Made by a program: the position numbers and the translations under genes
In this document: piece by piece, positions 1 to 9,588 of the stretch
Numbering within the stretch: the stretch's first letter is position 1
Layout of the letters: each line of letters opens with the position of its first letter
Notes under the pieces: model-generated
Seen by the model: only the letters and a program-made list of their open reading frames with translations
Told to the model about the DNA's origin: nothing
Databases searched by the model: none
Assembly (NCBI RefSeq): GCF_003651185.1
Contig: NZ_RCDC01000008.1
Span: 62,001-126,000 of the forward strand
Length of the DNA stretch: 64,000 nt
DNA from: Stenotrophomonas rhizophila
GTDB taxonomy: Bacteria; Pseudomonadota; Gammaproteobacteria; Xanthomonadales; Xanthomonadaceae
Direction: 5' to 3'

Positions 1-945
<945 letters not shown>

Positions 946-1018
946 CACAATCGGGGACGGGCCGGCCGGGTGCGACCTGCACCCTGGCCGGCCATCGCCC
1001 CCCGATGCCAGGAATCCG

Positions 1019-1870
1019 ATGTCCGCTACCCCCCCGGCGTCCATGACGCCTCCGCTGCCCCCTGCCGTCCCGTCATCGCCGCGCAAGCCGGGTTCCCCGC
1101 TCGCGGGCTTCTTCATCGACCTGGGCATTGGCGTGCTGGTGCTGCTGTCGCTGAGCCTGATCAGCGGCTTGGTCTGGGGGCTGTACCGCGGTGCGATCGT
1201 TGGCTACCAGGCCGCTCGCGACGGTGCGGATGCTTCGGCCGTTGCCGGTCTTGCCCAGCAGCTGGGCCAACCCGGGGCGCTCGCCCAGATCCTGATGGCG
1301 CTCGTTGCTACCGGTGGTGCCGCGCTGGTGCTGTATTTCTTCCGTCGCCGGGCCACGCCCGCCGAACGTGTGCTGTCCTTCCAGGCGGCACGTCGCCCCT
1401 CGACATGGGGGTGGACATTGCTGGTGGCCACCGGTGTGATCATCGGCAGCAACCTGATCGCATGGTTGGCCAAGCAGGGGGGCATCGAACCGGTGCCGAC
1501 CAATCTGGCGCTGATGGAACAGGCAATCACGCGTTTCCCCTGGTTCCTTGCCCTGTTTGCCGTCGTGCTCGCGCCGGCCTATGAAGAGCTGTTGTTCCGC
1601 CGTGTCCTGTTCGGTCGCCTGTGGCAGGCCGGTCGCCCGGTGTTGGGCATCGTCCTGAGCAGCCTGGCCTTCGCTCTGGTACATGAAATCCCCGGCACCA
1701 GTGCCAATGGCCCGTGGGAAATCGCCCAGCTATGGCTCGTCTATGGCGGCATGGGTGCGGCCTTCGCCTGGCTCTACCAACGCACCGGAACCTTGTGGGC
1801 GCCGATCGCCGCGCATGGCTTGAACAACGGCATCGCCCTGGTCGCGCTGATGTTCCTGGGCATCCATTGA
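1019..1870 (+). CDS. CPBP family intramembrane metalloprotease
   Basis: This is a 283-residue polytopic inner-membrane protein. It has several hydrophobic segments (about 29-60, 86-107, 131-150, 175-190 and 205-225). The CPBP (Abi, CAAX protease and bacteriocin-processing) motifs are visible: EE at 189-190 followed by R194 in APAYEELLFRR, then H222 in FALVHEIPG, and a later AAHGLNN motif. These glutamates and histidines form the presumed metal site. The N-terminus is proline-rich and cytoplasmic-looking. The substrate cannot be told from the sequence. Relatives include prenyl-protein proteases and bacteriocin self-immunity proteins. The next gene also encodes a metalloprotease. Confidence 0.85.
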   Translation: MSATPPASMTPPLPPAVPSSPRKPGSPLAGFFIDLGIGVLVLLSLSLISGLVWGLYRGAIVGYQAARDGADASAVAGLAQQLGQPGALAQILMALVATGGAALVLYFFRRRATPAERVLSFQAARRPSTWGWTLLVATGVIIGSNLIAWLAKQGGIEPVPTNLALMEQAITRFPWFLALFAVVLAPAYEELLFRRVLFGRLWQAGRPVLGIVLSSLAFALVHEIPGTSANGPWEIAQLWLVYGGMGAAFAWLYQRTGTLWAPIAAHGLNNGIALVALMFLGIH

Positions 1871-1943
1871 TCGATCACGCGGCTTGACGAAAATTTACGT
1901 CGCCGCGTTCCACACTGCGCACATGAACACGGGGGGATCGCAC

Positions 1944-2750
1944 ATGAAACCAGTGCTGTTGGGAATTGCCATCGCCATGCTGGTGAGCGCATGCGCCACC
2001 ACGACCTCACCTACCGGCCGCCGCCAGATGGTCGGCGGTGTTTCGCAGGCCGAGCTGGACCAGCTGGGCGCGCAGGCGTTCACCGAGACCAAGTCCAAGG
2101 GAACCCTCAGCAAGGACCCGAAGCAGACCGCGTACGTGCAGTGCGTGGTCAATGCGCTGGTCGCCCAGTTGCCGCCTCAGTACCGTGGCGTACGGTGGGA
2201 GACGGCGTTGATGGTCGACAAGGAGCCCAACGCGTTCGCCCTGCCCGGCGGCAAAGTCGGGGTCAATACCGGCATCTTCACGGTCGCCAGGAACCAGGAT
2301 CAGCTGGCCGCTGTGATCGGCCACGAGATCGGGCACGTCATCTCCCGCCACCACGAAGAACGCATCACCCGCCAGATGGGGGCGCAGACCGGCTTGTCGG
2401 TTCTGGGCGCGCTGGCGGGCGCCGCGTACGGTGAGGGCGCGGCCAGTACCGTCAGCCAGCTTGGCGGCGCCGGTGCGCAGGCCGCGTTCCTGCTGCCCGG
2501 CTCGCGGACCCAGGAAAGCGAAGCCGATATCGTCGGCCAGCGGCTGATGGCCGAGGCCGGTTTCAACCCCGCCCAGGCAGTGGATCTGTGGCAGAACATG
2601 ATGGCCGCCAGTGGTGGTCGCTCGCCCCAATGGCTGTCCACTCACCCCGATCCGGCCAACCGTATCCGCGAACTTCAGCGAGACGCGCCGTCCCTGAGTG
2701 GTGTATACCAACAAGCCCAGGCGGCCGGGCGCAGGCCGAAGTGCGGTTGA
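1944..2750 (+). CDS. M48 family metallopeptidase, lipoprotein
   Basis: This is a 268-residue zinc protease of the M48 family (BepA/LoiP-like periplasmic quality-control proteases). The chosen ATG gives a lipoprotein signal with lipobox LVSAC (Cys17) and is preceded by a GGGGGGA Shine-Dalgarno 6 bases upstream. Starts at 1884 and 1923 would only lengthen the N-terminus before the signal. The zinc site is HEIGH (H127, E128, H131), and the downstream ESEAD near 191-195 supplies the third ligand. The protein probably acts at the outer membrane in turnover of misfolded envelope proteins. That role is inferred from the family. Confidence 0.9.
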   Translation: MKPVLLGIAIAMLVSACATTTSPTGRRQMVGGVSQAELDQLGAQAFTETKSKGTLSKDPKQTAYVQCVVNALVAQLPPQYRGVRWETALMVDKEPNAFALPGGKVGVNTGIFTVARNQDQLAAVIGHEIGHVISRHHEERITRQMGAQTGLSVLGALAGAAYGEGAASTVSQLGGAGAQAAFLLPGSRTQESEADIVGQRLMAEAGFNPAQAVDLWQNMMAASGGRSPQWLSTHPDPANRIRELQRDAPSLSGVYQQAQAAGRRPKCG

Positions 2751-2771
2751 CGCGCCCGGAGATGGCCCAAA

Positions 2772-2790
2772 GATGCTGTATTGCAGCATC
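2772..2790. terminator. short hairpin after the M48 protease gene
   Basis: A perfect 7-bp inverted repeat (GATGCTG ... CAGCATC, 5-base loop) lies 21 bases after the M48 stop codon. There is no run of T after it, so it is at best a weak terminator or an mRNA-stabilising hairpin. Confidence 0.35.
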
Positions 2791-2892
2791 GGAAACGATT
2801 TCTCACGCCATCAGTTTCTGATACGTTTGGCGGCTCAGATTTTTCTGACAGTCCGTTTTGATGCCGCTGCGGCGGTTCGATCGAGGTGAAAG

Positions 2893-4089
2893 ATGATTTT
2901 CAGCAACCACAAGCAAGCCGTCCTTTCCGTCCTCATCGCGACCGCTGTAAGTGGCGCCATGATCACCGATGCATTCGCCCAGGCCCGCTCGGCGGAGCGT
3001 GGCGCGCGGGGTGGGCAGAAGCAGGCCAAGGCCGAAGTGCTCTACCCGAACGCGACCCGCCAGGAGCCGGAGCAGAAGTCCTCGGCCAAGGTCGGCCCGA
3101 AGCTGCAGAAAATGATTGACAGCTACAACGACCAGAAGTTCCCGGAGACGCGCGCGCAGGCTGACGAAATCCTGGCGAACCCGGCCGCCAACACCTACGA
3201 CAAGTCGCTCGCCGCGCAGCTCGCCTCGCAGGCGGCCTACCAGCTGGACGACGTCGCCTCGGCCAAGAAGTACCTCGAGCAGGCGCTGCAGCTCGGCGGC
3301 CTGGACAACAACGGCCACTATCAGTCGATGCTGATGCTCGGGCAGCTGCAGCTGCAGGACGATCAGATCAACGAAGGCCTGGCCACGCTGGACAAGTACT
3401 TCGCCGAGACCAAGTCGAACAAGCCCGAAGAGCTGATCGCCAAGGGCCAGGCGCTGTACCAGGCCGAGCGCTATGCCGAGGCCATCCCGGTGCTGCAGCA
3501 GGCCATCGCCGGCTCGCCCGAGCCGAAGGACAACTGGAACCAGCTGCTGATGGCTGCCATGGCCGAAGCCGGCCAGACCGGTGAAGCGGTCAAGCAGGCC
3601 GAAGCGCTGGCCGCCAAGAACCCGAACGACAAGAAGGTGCAGTTGAATCTGGCCAGCATGTACATGCAGGCCGACCAGATGGACCAGGCCGGCGCTGTCA
3701 TGGCCAAGCTGTACGCTGCCGGCCAGCTGACGGACGAGCGCGAGTACAAGCAGCTGTACTCGATCTACGCCAACAGCGAGAACAAAGAAAAGGACGTCAT
3801 TGCCGTTATCAATGATGGCCTGCAGAAAAACATCCTGAAGCCGGATTATCAGGTATACCTGGCATTGGCTCAGGCGTACTACTACTCCGACCCGCAGCAG
3901 ACGGACAAGGCGATCGAGGCGTGGCAGAAGGCTGCCCCGCTTTCCAAGGACGGCGAGACCTACCTGAATCTGGCACGCGTGCTGCATTCGGAAGGTCGCA
4001 TTCCGGAGGCCAAGCAGGCCGCCCAGCAAGCGCTGGCGAAGGGTGTGAAGAACCAGGCGGATGCCAAGAAAATCATCAACCTGAAGTAA
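2893..4089 (+). CDS. exported tetratricopeptide-repeat protein
   Basis: This is a 398-residue protein with an N-terminal signal-like segment (MIFSNHKQAVLSVLIATAVS, then an AFA-QA cleavage candidate near residue 30). The rest is alpha-helical with alanine-rich TPR-like repeats, for example around AAQLASQAAYQLDDVASAKKY, AEAIPVLQQA and AGAVMAKLYAAGQ. It is probably periplasmic and probably a protein-protein adaptor. The start has a GAGGTGAAAG Shine-Dalgarno immediately upstream. It lies directly upstream of the tonB-exb cluster, which suggests but does not prove a link to TonB-dependent transport. A hairpin separates the two. Confidence 0.85.
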   Translation: MIFSNHKQAVLSVLIATAVSGAMITDAFAQARSAERGARGGQKQAKAEVLYPNATRQEPEQKSSAKVGPKLQKMIDSYNDQKFPETRAQADEILANPAANTYDKSLAAQLASQAAYQLDDVASAKKYLEQALQLGGLDNNGHYQSMLMLGQLQLQDDQINEGLATLDKYFAETKSNKPEELIAKGQALYQAERYAEAIPVLQQAIAGSPEPKDNWNQLLMAAMAEAGQTGEAVKQAEALAAKNPNDKKVQLNLASMYMQADQMDQAGAVMAKLYAAGQLTDEREYKQLYSIYANSENKEKDVIAVINDGLQKNILKPDYQVYLALAQAYYYSDPQQTDKAIEAWQKAAPLSKDGETYLNLARVLHSEGRIPEAKQAAQQALAKGVKNQADAKKIINLK

Positions 4090-4101
4090 GTAGGAATAAC
4101 G

Positions 4102-4138
4102 CCTGAACGCCTGCATAAGTGATGCGCAGGCGCTCAGG
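4102..4138. terminator. imperfect hairpin between TPR gene and tonB
   Basis: A 13-position inverted repeat with one mismatch (CCTGAACGCCTGC ... GCAGGCGCTCAGG, 11-base loop) lies just after the TPR gene stop. The following ATTGGTATAAG is not a good U-tract, so this is only terminator-like. It would separate the TPR transcript from tonB. Confidence 0.45.
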
Positions 4139-4235
4139 ATTGGTATAAGCTTGGAGGTTCCTGCGGTGTCATGCACCGCTGATCATGGGCTACCTGTCCC
4201 CGGGTATCCCGGCCCCACTAATGAGCTCTTGGCGC

Positions 4236-4904
<669 letters not shown>

Positions 4905-4990
4905 TAGTGGCCGGTGGCCCGCCGGCCACCGACCCTAGCGGTTATTTCTAGCAATACCCTTTATCACCACACACAACAAAGGTAAGCGTC

Positions 4991-5749
4991 ATGCTGCAGG
5001 AACTTTTCATCGCCGCTGCTGCCGGGGGCAACTCCAACGCCCTGTCGCAGATGGGCTTCGAGCACCTGATCCACGAGATGACCACCCAGCCGGGTGACTT
5101 CGCCGTCTCCTGGGTCGTGCTGCTGACCCTGATCATCATGTCGGCCATGTCCTGGTACTGGACCGTCATCAACATCTTCCGCGCCACCCGTCTGAAGGCT
5201 GCTGCCGACAAGGTCGTGAGCCTGTTCTGGGATACCCCGAACGCCCAGGACGCCATCCGTGCGATGGAAGAACAGCCGGCTTCGGAGCCCTTCTCCAAGA
5301 TCGCTCTGGACGCTGCACAGGCTGCTGCGCACCACCAGCGTTCGGAAGGCGGCACCTCGGGTGGCCTGGGTGAAAACCTGAGCCGTTCGGAGTTCGTCGA
5401 TCGCGCCCTGCGTCAGGCCGTGACCCGCGAAAGCAACAACCTGCAGTCGGGCATGACCCTGCTGGCCACCGTCGGCGCGACCGCTCCGTTCGTGGGTCTG
5501 CTGGGTACCGTGTGGGGCATCTACGGCGCGCTGATCAAGATCGGTGCCACCGGTTCCGCCTCGATCGACGCCGTTGCCGGCCCGGTGGGTGAAGCACTGA
5601 TCATGACCGCCATCGGTCTGTTCGTGGCTATCCCGGCCGTGTTCGCCTTCAACTTCTTCAGCAAGATCAACAGCGCCACGATCAGCAAGTTCGATACGTT
5701 CGCTCACGACCTGCACGACTTCTTCGCCACCGGTTCGCGCGTTCGCTAA
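4991..5749 (+). CDS. exbB: ExbB, TonB-complex proton channel subunit (MotA/TolQ family)
   Basis: ExbB forms the pentameric inner-membrane scaffold of the TonB motor. The protein has 252 residues. It has one N-terminal membrane segment (about 36-60) and two C-terminal ones (about 150-175 and 195-220), with the family signature GLLGTVWGIYGAL in the second. The third contains the glycine- and alanine-rich EALIMTAIGLFVAIPAV stretch that lines the channel. It sits 86 bases after tonB and 57 bases before exbD1, so the four genes are probably one operon. Confidence 0.95.
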   Translation: MLQELFIAAAAGGNSNALSQMGFEHLIHEMTTQPGDFAVSWVVLLTLIIMSAMSWYWTVINIFRATRLKAAADKVVSLFWDTPNAQDAIRAMEEQPASEPFSKIALDAAQAAAHHQRSEGGTSGGLGENLSRSEFVDRALRQAVTRESNNLQSGMTLLATVGATAPFVGLLGTVWGIYGALIKIGATGSASIDAVAGPVGEALIMTAIGLFVAIPAVFAFNFFSKINSATISKFDTFAHDLHDFFATGSRVR

Positions 5750-5806
5750 TAGCGACGCGCGTCACCCAGCGAGAACGTAGTCAACACGATCTAGACGGAG
5801 CCCGTT

Positions 5807-6232
5807 ATGGCTTTCAGTAGTGGTAACAGCGGCGGCCCCATGGCCGACATCAACGTTACGCCCCTCGTGGACGTGATGCTGGTGCTGCTGATCATCTTCA
5901 TCATCACGGCGCCCCTGATGTCCCACAAGGTCAAGGTGGATCTGCCTGAGGCCAACCTGGTGCAGAATCCGGAAGACGCTGAAAAGCGGGCGAGCCCGAT
6001 CACCTTGGCAGTCAAGGAAGACGGCTCGATCTACTGGAACGACGAGGAAATCGACAAGCAGACTCTTGAGTCGCGCTTGGCGACCGCCGCCCAGCAGACC
6101 CCGCAGCCGCCCCTCAACCTGCGTGGTGATCGCACCACCAAGATGCGCGTCATCAATGAGATGACGAAGGTCGCGCAGGAACAGGGCATGCTCGACGTGG
6201 GCTTCGTCGCCACCAAAGTAAAGGGGCAGTAA
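5807..6232 (+). CDS. exbD: ExbD (first copy), TonB-complex biopolymer transport protein
   Basis: ExbD works with ExbB to use the proton-motive force and drive TonB. The 141-residue protein has a short cytoplasmic N-terminus, the characteristic [19 protein letters not shown] transmembrane helix with the essential aspartate (D in PLVDVML), and a periplasmic domain. An ACGGAG Shine-Dalgarno stands 7 bases before the ATG. It is followed after 3 bases by a second exbD. Tandem exbD1-exbD2 genes are the arrangement described for Xanthomonas campestris. Confidence 0.95.
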   Translation: MAFSSGNSGGPMADINVTPLVDVMLVLLIIFIITAPLMSHKVKVDLPEANLVQNPEDAEKRASPITLAVKEDGSIYWNDEEIDKQTLESRLATAAQQTPQPPLNLRGDRTTKMRVINEMTKVAQEQGMLDVGFVATKVKGQ

Positions 6233-6235
6233 GCC

Positions 6236-6649
6236 ATGGCGTTCAGTACTGGTGGTAACAAAGGCCCCATGGCCGACATCAACGTCACGCCCCTGGTGGA
6301 CGTGATGCTGGTGCTGCTGATCATCTTCATCGTCACCGCGCCGATCATGACGTACCCGATCGCCGTTGACCTGCCGCAGCGCGTGCTCAACCCACCGCCG
6401 GTGACGGTCGAACCGCCGCCGCCGATCGAGCTGAAGGTGGACGCCAGCAACCAGGTGTCGTGGAACAACAGCCCCGTGGCTGTGGGCGAACTGCAGCAGC
6501 GTATGGAACAGGAAGTGCAGCGCGATCCGACCAACCAGCCGGAACTGCGCATCGATGCCAGCCCGGACTCCGAGTACGACGTGATGGCCAAGGTGTTGGC
6601 TGCCGCGAAGAATGCTCAGATGAAGAAGATCGGCTTCGTACAGCAGTAA
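6236..6649 (+). CDS. exbD2: ExbD2 (second, tandem ExbD copy)
   Basis: This 137-residue ExbD paralogue lies 3 bases after exbD1 and is almost certainly translationally coupled to it. It repeats the [19 protein letters not shown] helix with the channel aspartate, but its periplasmic domain is clearly diverged from ExbD1 and carries a [13 protein letters not shown] stretch. In X. campestris the second ExbD is reported to matter for plant interactions rather than for iron uptake. Whether that applies here is inference. An intrinsic terminator closes the operon 31 bases after the stop codon. Confidence 0.94.
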   Translation: MAFSTGGNKGPMADINVTPLVDVMLVLLIIFIVTAPIMTYPIAVDLPQRVLNPPPVTVEPPPPIELKVDASNQVSWNNSPVAVGELQQRMEQEVQRDPTNQPELRIDASPDSEYDVMAKVLAAAKNAQMKKIGFVQQ

Positions 6650-6680
6650 TACGCAATACGCAGTCATGACGCGACTGGAA

Positions 6681-6710
6681 AACGCCCCTGGAAACAGGGG
6701 CGTTTTTTTT
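6681..6710 (+). terminator. intrinsic terminator of the tonB-exbB-exbD1-exbD2 operon
   Basis: A perfect 10-bp stem (AACGCCCCTG / CAGGGGCGTT with a GAAA loop) runs directly into eight further T residues. This is the best rho-independent terminator in the window. It also shows that the reading frame open from 6666 cannot be the true start of the next gene. Confidence 0.93.
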
Positions 6711-6764
6711 GTGCCGCCGGCCGTGGATACGCGCCAGCGCCACGCCGCCCGCTATCATCCGGCC

Positions 6765-8225
6765 ATGCTTGCAACCTTCGACGTCTTCGGGGACTGGCTC
6801 GATGCCATCCCGCACCTGCGCCCCCTGATGGTGGCGGCCTACATTCTCTATCTGCTGTGGCTGACCGGCTGGATCATGCTGCAGAAGCGCGAGCCGGTCG
6901 CCACGCTGAGCTGGATCCTGTCGCTGGCCGCCCTGCCCTACCTTGGGCTCTTCATCTACTACCTGCTCGGCCCGCAGAAGGTGAAGCGGCAGCGCCTTCG
7001 CCGTGGCCGTTCGCGTTCGGGCATGGAGCACTACAGCAGCGTCTGTCCACCGGACGCGGACTGTACCGAGCTGGCCAAGATCGCCCAGGCCACGACCGGT
7101 CTGTCGCCAAGCTCGGCGACCGAAGTGGAGTGGCTGGTCGACGGTGCGGCCACCTACAGCGCGCTGCTGGCCGCCGTGGCCAAGGCGCAGGATCACCTGC
7201 ACCTGGAGTACTACATCTTCAATCCGGACCACGCCGGCACCGCGCTGCGAGATGCGCTGACCGAGCGGGCCGCGGCGGGGGTACGGGTGCGCCTGCTGCT
7301 CGACGCGGTCGGCTCCTCCTCCATCCGCAAGCGCTTCCTGCAGCCGCTGCAGGATGCCGGTGCCGAAGTGGTGTGGTTCCATCCCCGGCAGCTGCTCAAG
7401 CCGTTCAAGCGGCCGTGGTTGAACCTGCGCACGCACCGCAAGCTGGTCATCATCGATGGCCTGCAGGCGTTCACCGGTGGCATCAACATCACCGATGAGG
7501 AAGACGAGAGCGTCCGCCCGGATGCGTATCGCGACCTGCACATGCGCCTGCGTGGCCACGTGGTGCGCAGCCTGCAGCTGGTCTTCATCGAGGATTGGAT
7601 CTACGCCACGGGCCAGGAGCCGGCGCGCTTCAACATCGCGCAGTTGTGGCCGGAGACCATGCCCAGCCGCAGCGAGGGCAGCATCAATGCGCAGGTGCTG
7701 GTCTCCGGGCCGGATTCGTCGTGGGAGACCATCCACCGCCTGCACGTGGCGGCGATCCACGAAGCCAAGGAGCGCGTCTGGCTGGTGACGCCCTACTTCG
7801 TGCCCGGCGAAGCCGCGCGCATGGCACTGACCTCGGCCGCACTCGGCGGCCTGGACGTGCGCCTGCTGGTGCCCAAGATGAGCGACTCCTGGTTCGTCAC
7901 CCAGGCCGCGCGCTCCTACTTCGACGAGCTGCTGCAGGCCGGGGTCAAGATCTACGAGTATGGCCCGCGCATGCTGCATACCAAGGCCTTCATCGCCGAT
8001 GATGACGTGTGCATCGTTGGCAGTGCCAACTTCGATCACCGCAGCTTCCGGCTCAACTTCGAGCTCTCGATGATGATCAGCGATACCGGCCGCGTTGCCG
8101 CGCTGGCCGAGATCCTGCTCGCCGAATACAGCAGCGCCTCACCGGTCTACAACGACCGCCAGCGTTCGCTGTGGCGGCACCGTGTGCCCGAGGCGTTCGC
8201 CCGCCTGGCCTCGCCGCTGCTGTAG
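6765..8225 (+). CDS. cls: cardiolipin synthase (phospholipase D superfamily)
   Basis: The enzyme joins two phosphatidylglycerols to form cardiolipin in the inner membrane. The 486-residue protein has two N-terminal membrane segments (about 21-40 and 48-68) and two HKD catalytic motifs: H224-K226-D231 in HRKLVIID and H405-K407-D412 in HTKAFIAD. Its length matches ClsA-type synthases. The frame is open from 6666, but that stretch covers the upstream intrinsic terminator. The ATG at 6765 puts the first membrane helix in the expected place. Confidence 0.94.
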   Translation: MLATFDVFGDWLDAIPHLRPLMVAAYILYLLWLTGWIMLQKREPVATLSWILSLAALPYLGLFIYYLLGPQKVKRQRLRRGRSRSGMEHYSSVCPPDADCTELAKIAQATTGLSPSSATEVEWLVDGAATYSALLAAVAKAQDHLHLEYYIFNPDHAGTALRDALTERAAAGVRVRLLLDAVGSSSIRKRFLQPLQDAGAEVVWFHPRQLLKPFKRPWLNLRTHRKLVIIDGLQAFTGGINITDEEDESVRPDAYRDLHMRLRGHVVRSLQLVFIEDWIYATGQEPARFNIAQLWPETMPSRSEGSINAQVLVSGPDSSWETIHRLHVAAIHEAKERVWLVTPYFVPGEAARMALTSAALGGLDVRLLVPKMSDSWFVTQAARSYFDELLQAGVKIYEYGPRMLHTKAFIADDDVCIVGSANFDHRSFRLNFELSMMISDTGRVAALAEILLAEYSSASPVYNDRQRSLWRHRVPEAFARLASPLL

Positions 8226-8293
8226 CCACTGCTCCCCGTGGAACCGCACCCGGCGCCAGCGCTACACTGGCCCGGTCAATCGGGGAGAACGAC

Positions 8294-8554
8294 ATGTACT
8301 GGCTGTTTCTGCTGTTCGCGCTGGCCTGTTTCGGCATGGCGCTCAAGACCCCCCACATGGGGCTGATGGCGCTGTCGCTGCTGGGCACCCTGGTGTTCCT
8401 GCTGGCGTGGGTCCGCGGCCTCTACGTGGCCCGCTTCGGCGATGTGCAGCCCACCCGCGCGGCCATCACCGATCCCAACGAACTCCGTCGGCTGCGGGAG
8501 CTCGCCCTTCAGGCGCGTACCCCGGCCGCTCAGGGTGAATCCGACCCCTCGTAG
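8294..8554 (+). CDS. small membrane protein, unknown function
   Basis: This is an 86-residue protein with two closely spaced hydrophobic segments (about 2-15 and 21-43) and a charged C-terminal tail ([14 protein letters not shown]). A GGGGAGAA Shine-Dalgarno stands 5 bases before the ATG. It lies between cls and pdxJ. The pdxJ start codon follows 4 bases after its stop, so the two are probably co-transcribed. I do not recognise the family. Confidence 0.75.
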   Translation: MYWLFLLFALACFGMALKTPHMGLMALSLLGTLVFLLAWVRGLYVARFGDVQPTRAAITDPNELRRLRELALQARTPAAQGESDPS

Positions 8555-8558
8555 TGCC

Positions 8559-9302
8559 ATGACCCAACTCAGCGTCAACGTGAACAAGATCGCCGTCCTG
8601 CGCAACTCGCGCGGTGGCACCGACCCGGACGTGCTGCAGGCCGCCCGTGCCTGCCTGGAGGCCGGCGCGCATGGGATCACCGTGCACCCGCGCCCGGACC
8701 GCCGCCACATCCGCGCCGAGGACGTGCTGGCGCTGTCCGCGCTGACGGCCGAGCGTGGCGTGGAATTCAACATCGAAGGCAATCCGTTCGCGCCCCCGCG
8801 CGAGGGCTACCCCGGGCTGCTGCCGCTGTGCGCGCAGACCCGTCCCGCCCAGGCCACCCTGGTACCCGATGGCGACGGTCAACTGACCTCCGACCACGGC
8901 TTCGATTTTGGCCGCGACGCGCAGCGCCTGCGCCCGCTGATCGCCGCGTTGAAGACGTACGGCTGCCGGATCAGCCTGTTCGTGGACGCAGGCAACCCCG
9001 ACATCGCCCAAGCCGCGGCCATCGGTGCCGACCGCGTAGAGCTCTACACCGGCCCCTACGCCGAGGCGCATGCCGCCGGCGACGCCACCGCCATGCTGGC
9101 GCTGTTCGGCGATGCAGCGCGCCGCGCCCAGGCGGCCGGCCTGGGCGTCAACGCCGGGCACGACCTGTCGCAGGACAACCTGGCGGCGTTCCTGCAGGCG
9201 GTGCCGGACGTGCTGGAAGTCTCGATCGGCCACGCCCTGATCAGCGAGGCGCTGTACGCCGGGCTGGATGCCACGGTGAAGGGGTATCTGCGGCTGCTGT
9301 GA
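8559..9302 (+). CDS. pdxJ: pyridoxine 5'-phosphate synthase
   Basis: PdxJ condenses 1-deoxy-xylulose-5-phosphate with 3-amino-2-oxopropyl phosphate, the last ring-forming step of vitamin B6 synthesis. The 247-residue protein matches the family length. Family features are visible: [17 protein letters not shown] at the N-terminus, the [17 protein letters not shown] phosphate and histidine region, EFNIEGNP, and a C-terminal [15 protein letters not shown] followed by [13 protein letters not shown]. The frame extends upstream to 8442, but the ATG at 8559 gives the conserved N-terminus. Confidence 0.96.
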   Translation: MTQLSVNVNKIAVLRNSRGGTDPDVLQAARACLEAGAHGITVHPRPDRRHIRAEDVLALSALTAERGVEFNIEGNPFAPPREGYPGLLPLCAQTRPAQATLVPDGDGQLTSDHGFDFGRDAQRLRPLIAALKTYGCRISLFVDAGNPDIAQAAAIGADRVELYTGPYAEAHAAGDATAMLALFGDAARRAQAAGLGVNAGHDLSQDNLAAFLQAVPDVLEVSIGHALISEALYAGLDATVKGYLRLL

Positions 9303-9342
9303 TGCGGCGCATATCCCTGCCGCGCAAGGTACCCCGCATCCG

Positions 9343-9367
9343 GTAGGAGCCGAGCGCTGGTCGGCTC
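9343..9367 (+). repeat. SMAG-type (GTAG-headed) REP palindrome
   Basis: The tetranucleotide GTAG is followed by a perfect 7-bp inverted repeat (GAGCCGA / TCGGCTC) with a 7-base loop. GTAG followed by a stem-loop is the signature of the SMAG repeats described in Stenotrophomonas maltophilia. It lies 40 bases after pdxJ. Confidence 0.7.
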
Positions 9368-9490
9368 AGCCGCCGGGTGACATGGCACGCCAGGCACGCA
9401 CCCTGACCCTGTGGATAATCTGGGGGATCAAATCGGTCCCCACCTCCGGCGAACCTTATCCGGCGCGGGTTTCACTTCCAATCACCTCTG

Positions 9491-9512
9491 TGGTTAGTAA
9501 TACTACTAACCA
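9491..9512. promoter_or_regulatory. LexA (SOS) box of the Xanthomonas type
   Basis: A perfect 9-bp palindrome TGGTTAGTA / TACTAACCA with an ATAC centre contains TTAG-N6-TACTA at 9494-9508. That is the consensus reported for LexA of Xanthomonas and Xylella. It stands about 80 bases before the start of the radical SAM gene and nothing else is transcribed from this gap, so it predicts DNA-damage control of that gene. Confidence 0.75.
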
Positions 9513-9588
9513 TGGATATCTCCCATCCCCGCCGTTCCGATGCCACAACGTCTCATTCCCTGAGACGTCCCGGCGATAGCCTTTGACG

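Noticed and set aside
6666-6764. Extended N-terminus of cardiolipin synthase
   Set aside because: The added codons cover the perfect intrinsic terminator at 6681-6710, so translation cannot reasonably start there.
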